Assembly: GCA_963713445.1 (NCBI GenBank)
Contig: CAVQMB010000020.1
Coordinates: forward strand, 1 to 58,354
DNA: 58,354 nucleotides
Direction of reading: 5' to 3'
Source of the DNA: CAVQMB01 sp963713445
Lineage (GTDB): Bacteria; Pseudomonadota; Gammaproteobacteria; Competibacterales; Competibacteraceae
The notes under the pieces were generated by a model. It worked only from the letters and a program-made list of their open reading frames with translations, made no database searches and had not been told where the DNA came from. Below are positions 53,843-58,354 of this stretch, piece after piece. Position 1 is the stretch's first letter. Each line of letters begins with the position of its first letter. A program made the position numbers and the translations under genes.

Positions 53843-54040
53843 TTACCGTGCAGCCTTGCGGCTGGCCTCGATTTGCTGATTCAGCCAGGCATTGACTTCA
53901 GCCTCGAACCATCCAACAGCACGGCCACCCAGGGAGACGGGCTTGGGGAAGCGGCCTTCCGAGATGCGCAGGTAGATCGTGGAACGGGAAAGGCCGGTGC
54001 GGGTCTTGACGGCGGGAAGTCTGAGGATTGCGGTAGCCAT
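53843..54040 (-). CDS. alpA: AlpA-family excision/transcription regulator
   Basis: 65 aa from the ATG at 54040, which has AGGAGG 7 bp upstream (an upstream ATG at 54106 lacks one). MerR-like winged HTH: LRLPAVKTRTGLSRSTIYLR (recognition helix) and ISEGRFPKPVSLGGRAVGWF followed by EAEVNAWLNQQIEA, the standard AlpA pattern. AlpA proteins activate the integrase or act as excisionase in P4-like elements. Tandem CGCAAYTGCGG sites lie 70-100 bp upstream and may be its binding sites. Confidence 0.85.
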   Translation of the reverse strand: MATAILRLPAVKTRTGLSRSTIYLRISEGRFPKPVSLGGRAVGWFEAEVNAWLNQQIEASRKAAR

Positions 54041-54108
54041 GTTTGCGCCTCCTGGGCGTTGTTGAACATGGCTTCCTATTGTTATGTCACGACCCGGGGC
54101 AGTCATCG

Positions 54109-54138
54109 CAACTGCGGCAGTATTTCCCGCAATTGCGG
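54109..54138. promoter_or_regulatory. Tandem CGCAAYTGCGG operator candidates upstream of alpA
   Basis: CGCAACTGCGG (54109-54119) and CGCAATTGCGG (54128-54138) lie 19 bp apart, nearly two helical turns, on the same face. The second lies in a perfect palindrome CCGCAATTGCGG. Position upstream of alpA suggests binding by AlpA or an element repressor. Confidence 0.5.
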
Positions 54139-54576
54139 AATCGACGTGACGTCAGACTTACGTCTGCCGCCAAAGTGATCTCTTTGTAGTCTCAGTTGAT
54201 TGCACGGCAATGCCGGGCAGGTCTTGGCGTGCGCGTTTCAGCGGATCTAAGACCCTAGCGGTGGCGTGCTGGGTGTCCAAGTGGCCGTTTACGGGTGGCG
54301 CGTTGACCGGCGGCGCATGACCGGTCCCGGGCCGGGGCGAGCGGTTCGGGGTTGTCGATAGCTCGTCACAGCTGTCGTCATCTCAGCCGGGTTCGCATCC
54401 CGGTGCCCCGGTCCGCACGGCCGCAACGGCGAGTCTGCCCCGCGCTTGCCGTGATCCCGTCCGTCACGTCAGCACCCTATTACCGGGGGGCCGGCACGCC
54501 ACTAGTCGAACCACCAGGATGGCGGATCTGCACCCCCATTATGCTGCGAAAACGTTGCACGCCCAGGGTCGTGACG
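54139..54576. other. Gene-free stretch between alpA and the parB-like gene
   Basis: No supported gene on either strand. The sequence is GC-rich with no T-tract terminator seen. It is the divergent promoter region for alpA (minus) and the parB-like gene (plus). Confidence 0.45.
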
Positions 54577-54600
54577 ACACGATCGAAGACAGTATCGTGT
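54577..54600. promoter_or_regulatory. Inverted repeat just upstream of the parB-like gene
   Basis: ACACGAT (54577-54583) and ATCGTGT (54594-54600) flank a 10-nt spacer, ending 3 bp before the ribosome site GAGGAGG (54603-54609). It could be an autoregulatory operator or an mRNA hairpin that controls translation. Confidence 0.45.
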
Positions 54601-54615
54601 TAGAGGAGGTTACAC

Positions 54616-55830
54616 ATGGACATCCAAGAAATCCCGCTCGATCGACTCCGCATCGGCCAACGTCAGCGTGCTCTGAAGCCGACTACGGTGTCCGAGATCG
54701 CGCTTTCGGTCAGCGCCGTGGGGCTGCAATCGCCGATCATCGCGCGGCCGTTGCCCGACGGTACGCTGGAGGTCATTGCCGGCGCCCACCGCCTGGCAGC
54801 CTACCAGCAGCTCGCCGAGGCCTTTCCTCATCAGCCCGGCTATCAGCCCCGCATCCCCCGACTCGCATCCTGGATGTGAGCGCGGCTGAAGCCAAGGTCC
54901 TCGAGATCATCGAGAACCTGCACCGGGCCGAGCTGAGCCCGCGGGAGCGGCGGCTGCAGACGGTGACGATGGTGGCGCAGGTTCGAACGGCTGATGGCCG
55001 GTGGCGAGCATGAGGACATGCGCTACCTGCTGGATGTTGCACCGGTTGTCGGTCAAGTGGAAACCGGGTTTCCACTTCCCGGGACTACGATCGAGGGACA
55101 GCACCGAGACCGGCATCCCGGGACTCGCCAAGACTTCGCGCCGGAAAGCGGCCAGTACGACGGCACGGCTCACCGGCAAAACCCGCCAGGCGGTGAACCA
55201 GGCCATCAGTAAGACGCTTGAGGAAGCCGGCTTCAGCGATCACCGAGTACCCCCGAGGCCTTGGAGCAGGCGGTCAAGAGCGCCCGCGAGAAAGCCGCCG
55301 CGCCGACCCCGAAGATCCCGCCCAAGCGCCGGCGGCCGCGGAACGGGGCACCGGCCAGCCCAGTCAGCCCAGTCAGCCCAGCCGTGTCATGGGAAGCGGG
55401 CGACCGGCCGGGCGCGACGGAGCCGTCCCGGGCAAGTGATCGCAAAATGACGCTGCGGCGCGGCGACCGGCCGGCCCAGATCGGGCTTCGGCTTTATGAC
55501 CTCCTCAACGGCGGCGATCCCTCGCACGGCGGCGACTTTGCCGGCCTGGTGGCCGAGCTCATGGGTCGGCTTCGTCACGGTCTCGTGGCCGGGGACATCA
55601 TCCCGACGCCTAACATGGTTGCCAAGCTGCGGGCAGAGCACACCGCCATGGGCGCGACGCTCGACGCCTGGGAGGCCAGCCAGGCCGTGATCTGGGGTGG
55701 ACCCAACGGGAGACCGAACCGACGGCCTAAACGTTGCCGGGTTTGGGGGACACGGCGCGGCCGTCCTGCGGCCGCGATTGAACAGATAATGGAACAACAA
55801 TGGCCAGCGCCGCCTGAGCGTGGCGGTTGA
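54616..55830 (+). pseudogene. ParB/Srx-domain (plasmid partition-like) protein, frameshifted
   Basis: The ATG at 54616 has an excellent ribosome site. MDIQEIPLDRLRIGQRQRAL opens a ParB N-terminal domain with EIALSVSAVGLQSPIIARPL and the box LEVIAGAHRLAAYQQLAEAF. The frame then breaks near 54865 (ILDVSAAEAKVLEIIENLHR, the ENLHR motif, continues elsewhere), again near 55010 (TARLTGKTRQAVNQAISKTL) and near 55255 (EQAVKSAREKAAAPTPKIPP), ending at 55830. ParB proteins bind parS sites and partition DNA or regulate transcription. The last segment could be a separate gene. A perfect palindrome lies inside it at 55055. Confidence 0.65.
55055..55077. repeat. Perfect 23-bp palindrome, site 1
   Basis: AAGTGGAAACC-G-GGTTTCCACTT. 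The outer arms and spacing match the palindrome at 56350-56374: AAGTGGAAA-N5-TTTCCACTT in both. Inside the parB-like pseudogene. Confidence 0.7.
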
Positions 55831-55846
55831 TATAGGAGTACCCGCG

Positions 55847-56293
55847 ATGGCGTTCAAACCCGGTCATCCCGGCAATCCACGCGGCCGACCCAAGGGCCGG
55901 TCCGACCGGCGCACTCGGCTCCGGCAAGTCTTCGAGCAGCGCGCCACCGAACTGATCGATAAGGCCATCGAACTCGCGCTCGCCGGCGATACCCGGGCGC
56001 TGCGGCTGTGTCTTGAGCGGGTTTGTCCGCCGCTCGAAGGGCAGCTCCTCAGCGTGCCCGCACTGGCCGATCCCCAGGGCACGCTGCCCGAGCAGGCCCA
56101 GGCTGTCACCACCGCGGTCGGACGCGGCGAGCTCGACCTCGCCGCTGCCGGTCAACTGCTGAGTCTGCTGGAACGCAAAGGCAAGATTGCCGAGCTGAGC
56201 GAACTGGCCCAGCAACTGGACGAGCTGCAGGCCATGGTCGCTGAGCTGCAGGCGTCGACGGCCCCGTCTAACCCCGATACCCACAACCGCTGA
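55847..56293 (+). CDS. DUF5681-type phage/island protein
   Basis: 148 aa from the ATG at 55847 with AGGAG 8 bp upstream (an earlier in-frame ATG at 55820 lacks a site). The N-terminal FKPGHPGNPRGRPKGRSDRR is the DUF5681 signature, a basic segment often at the start of small phage proteins. The rest is helical (LRQVFEQRATELIDKAIELA, LDLAAAGQLLSLLERKGKIA) with a C-terminal coiled coil (LSELAQQLDELQAMVAELQA). Possibly a DNA-binding packaging accessory; function not established. Intact. Confidence 0.75.
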   Translation: MAFKPGHPGNPRGRPKGRSDRRTRLRQVFEQRATELIDKAIELALAGDTRALRLCLERVCPPLEGQLLSVPALADPQGTLPEQAQAVTTAVGRGELDLAAAGQLLSLLERKGKIAELSELAQQLDELQAMVAELQASTAPSNPDTHNR

Positions 56294-56757
56294 CACCCGA
56301 CAATCGGTTTGGTATCAGACCGACACCCTGTCAACCTGTCAGGGTTCGCAAAGTGGAAAGTGACTTTCCACTTTGGTATCCCAAATGAAGCCCGGATCAC
56401 CAGTTAGTGATTCTTGCCGCCCCGCAACCCACTGAGTACGATGGCCGCCGGCTGCGGCCCCCGCGACAGGACGCCGCGCTCTTGGTCGTCACCAATTGGT
56501 TGAACACCTCACGCGGGACCAGCGACCCTGGTTGAAACTCAAGATAGAGTATCGCAGCCATGATCGCCGCACCGAGCGTTTCATGCGATGCTCCGCGGCG
56601 CCGGTCACAACGTAGCAGGGAGGCGGCCTTGATCGCGGCTGTTGGCGCTTCGGCGCTTTGTGCCTGCCAGGTTACTACTCGTTAGATCGCACCAAGAGTT
56701 CCGAAGCGCTTTACGTCTGCGCCTCATCGGATCGGCAATTCGGAGCGCCCGCCCTGT
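56294..56757. other. Gene-free stretch between DUF5681 gene and IS3
   Basis: Apart from the palindrome at 56350-56374 nothing is supported. Short frames show no conserved residues. A G/C-rich part near 56430-56560 might be decayed transposase sequence but I cannot name it. Confidence 0.4.
56350..56374. repeat. Perfect 25-bp palindrome, site 2
   Basis: AAAGTGGAAAGT-G-ACTTTCCACTTT. It shares AAGTGGAAA-N5-TTTCCACTT with site 1 at 55055 while the central five bases differ, as expected of a dimeric protein's site. Intergenic, 57 bp after the DUF5681 stop. Confidence 0.7.
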
Positions 56758-56811
56758 GTGTCAACCTGAGCCTGGACACTACCTGTCTGGGATAACATAG
56801 TTTTCAGGGCG

Positions 56812-57240
56812 ATGGACACAGGACAATCAGACATGCCAAAGCCCGTCGCAATCTCCCTGCCAGACTCTCAGGTCGTGCCGGAGCCGATGCTAGAAAAACG
56901 TACGCGCCGTCAATTCAGCACCGAATACAAGCTGCGCATCATCGCTCAGGCCGACCAGTGCCAGCGCGGAGAGCTCGGGGCGCTGCTGCGCCGCGAACAC
57001 CTCTACAGCAGCCAGCTTCAGGTCTGGCGCAAACAACTGGCGCAGGGCGGCGAACAAGCCTTGTCGAAGAGTGCGCCAGGACCGCAGCCAAAGCTGGCGG
57101 CCGAGCAGCGCGAACTGGAGAAGCTGCGCCGTGAGAATGCCCGTTTGACACGCAAGTTGGAGATCGCCAACGGCTGTCTGAGTCTGCAAAAAAAAGCATT
57201 GCAGATGCTCGACCACGTGAACAGTGGGGACGACGAATGA
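56812..57240 (+). CDS. IS3-family transposase OrfA
   Basis: 142 aa. HTH region: KRTRRQFSTEYKLRIIAQAD, GALLRREHLYSSQLQVWRKQ, then a leucine zipper (LEKLRRENARLTRKLEIANG). OrfA gives end recognition and dimerisation. The start may be ATG 56812 or ATG 56833. The stop overlaps the OrfB start as ATGA (57237-57240), so OrfB may be translated by coupling rather than by the -1 frameshift common in IS3 elements. Confidence 0.9.
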   Translation: MDTGQSDMPKPVAISLPDSQVVPEPMLEKRTRRQFSTEYKLRIIAQADQCQRGELGALLRREHLYSSQLQVWRKQLAQGGEQALSKSAPGPQPKLAAEQRELEKLRRENARLTRKLEIANGCLSLQKKALQMLDHVNSGDDE

Positions 57241-58328
57241 ACGTTGTTCTCAACGAGAGGCCGGCGCACATTCCGCTGCAGGCGGCCTGCAACGCGCTCG
57301 GCCTGAATCGCTCCAGCGTCTATGCCAGGCGCCGACGCGCGGGCGAACCTGCCCCAGCACGGAGATCGCGCAAGAGCGCACTTCAGCCGCGGGCATTGGC
57401 ACTGGAAGAGCGCCAGCGCGTACACGCTGTGCTCACCAGCGCCGAGTTTTGCAACCAGCCGCCCGTGGAGGTCTATCACACTCTGCTCGAGCGCGGCGAG
57501 TACCTGTGCTCGGTCAGCACCATGCATCGGATCCTGCGCGAACACGCTGAAAACGGCGAGCGCCGCGATCAGCGCACCGCACAACACCATGCGGTCCCGC
57601 GTCTGGTGGCGCACAGGCCCAATGAGGTTTGGACCTGGGACTGCTCGAAACTGCCGACCCGCGCGCGCGGTGTCTATTTGACGCTGTACGTGGTCCTGGA
57701 CCTGTTCTCCCGGTTCGTAGTGGCCTGGATGGTCTCGCGCAAGGAGAACAGTGCGCTGGCCCAGCAACTGATGGCCGAGGCGACCGCCAGGTACCGCATT
57801 GACGCTGGCGAACTCACGGTCCATCAGGATCGCGGCGCGCCGATGATCGCCGAGCGCTATATCGATTTGATGAGCGAGATGGGTGTGGTGCTCAGTCACA
57901 GCCGACCGCGTGTCAGCAACGACAACGCCTTCAGTGAGGCGCAGTTCAAGACCCAGAAATACCAGCCCGACTATCCGGGTCGGTTCGACCACAGCGCCCA
58001 CGCCCGGGCCTGGTGCGGATCGTACTTCGACTGGTACAACTTCGACCATCATCACGCCGGACTCGCCGGCTACACCCCGGAGCAGGTGTTTACCGGGCGC
58101 TACCTCGAGGTTGCGCAAGCCAAGCAGCTCGCCCTGGATGCACGGTACGCGCAGCATCCCGAGCGCTTCGTGTCCGGTCCACCGACGGTTGAGCTGCCGC
58201 CAGCGCGCGTTGTCATCAATCCTGTGACACCCGAGCAGATCGCCGCCGGTGCTACCGATCAGGTGAACTTCCCCACGCTGCCCAGGGTTGCTGCGGCGCA
58301 GGACAAATATTCATTAACTTTGAAATGA
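57237..58328 (+). CDS. IS3-family transposase OrfB (integrase core)
   Basis: 363 aa. N-terminal HTH-21-like part (PLQAACNALGLNRSSVYARR, VYHTLLERGEYLCSVSTMHR) and the rve domain with the DDE triad: Asp in VWTWDCSKLPT, Asp in LTVHQDRGAPM and Glu in NDNAFSEAQFKTQKY. A long C-terminal extension (EQIAAGATDQVNFPT) exceeds the most common IS3 length. The frame is complete and probably active. Confidence 0.92.
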   Translation: MNVVLNERPAHIPLQAACNALGLNRSSVYARRRRAGEPAPARRSRKSALQPRALALEERQRVHAVLTSAEFCNQPPVEVYHTLLERGEYLCSVSTMHRILREHAENGERRDQRTAQHHAVPRLVAHRPNEVWTWDCSKLPTRARGVYLTLYVVLDLFSRFVVAWMVSRKENSALAQQLMAEATARYRIDAGELTVHQDRGAPMIAERYIDLMSEMGVVLSHSRPRVSNDNAFSEAQFKTQKYQPDYPGRFDHSAHARAWCGSYFDWYNFDHHHAGLAGYTPEQVFTGRYLEVAQAKQLALDARYAQHPERFVSGPPTVELPPARVVINPVTPEQIAAGATDQVNFPTLPRVAAAQDKYSLTLK

Positions 58329-58354
58329 CTGTACAAAACAGGTTGACACGTTCC

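Larger units (their letters stand above)
56758..58349 (+). mobile_element. IS3-family insertion sequence, apparently complete
   Basis: Terminal inverted repeats GTGTCAACCTG (56758-56768) and CAGGTTGACAC (58339-58349) bracket two overlapping transposase genes. Length about 1.59 kb. Only five bases follow within the window, so target duplication cannot be checked. Confidence 0.85.

Overview
This looks like a chromosomal segment of a GC-rich gammaproteobacterium. The host call is inference: it rests on rluC, a dacC-type carboxypeptidase, an NAD-linked formate dehydrogenase, formate-tetrahydrofolate ligase and two proteobacterial-type tRNAs; no species can be named. An intact housekeeping and metabolic core (about 22.1-50.0 kb) sits between two decayed, transposon-rich flanks. 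Both window ends fall at mobile-element borders, so the window may be one contig that stopped at repeats.

Left flank (1-22.1 kb). A truncated IS66-family element, whose tnpC carries a group II intron (intron A), occupies 1-3118. A tRNA-Ser 3' fragment (3493-3555), an integration scar, follows. Next comes a tandem duplication (about 3.8-10.2 kb): each unit holds a Nu1-type phage terminase small subunit gene and a broken gene for a secreted CSLREA / choice-of-anchor-Q / IPTL-CTERM beta-helix protein. Two small phage- or island-type genes precede a second, inverted IS66 element (11155-20301). Its tnpC is split twice: by intron A again, and by an antisense intron B whose reverse transcriptase is itself interrupted by a 2.25-kb serine-recombinase element. 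An IS1111/IS110-type element and an IS3 remnant close the flank at tRNA-Arg(CCU).

Core (22.1-50.0 kb). A plus-strand catabolic cluster encodes a frameshifted hydantoinase A, hydantoinase B, an SMP-30 lactonase, a branched-chain-amino-acid-type ABC importer (binding protein, two permeases, both ATPases in one ORF) and a two-subunit TPP enzyme like sulfopyruvate/phosphonopyruvate decarboxylase. It looks like uptake plus ring opening plus decarboxylation of an unidentified compound. Then come a PerM-type permease, a one-carbon module (formate dehydrogenase with fused NuoE/NuoF-like subunit, and Fhs), rluC, a HAD phosphatase, a crotonase-fold protein lacking both usual glutamates, dacC, a DinB-like protein, a stress protein, a Lon-type protease and tRNA-Ser(UGA).

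Right flank (50.0-58.35 kb). Downstream of tRNA-Ser lies a decayed integrative element: alpA, a small ORF, a Toprim primase, a DUF3987 protein and two accessory genes, mostly frameshifted. Next are a frameshifted ParB-like gene, two matched perfect palindromes, a DUF5681 gene and a complete IS3-family element.

The most unusual features are the reconstructed attB/attP of the serine-recombinase element, whose target is the conserved QGGVISP codons of a group II intron reverse transcriptase; the near-identical intron A copies in diverged IS66 hosts; and the duplicated terminase-small-subunit/beta-helix unit with a 507-bp identical core. All coordinates and motifs were read by eye; no database search was run.
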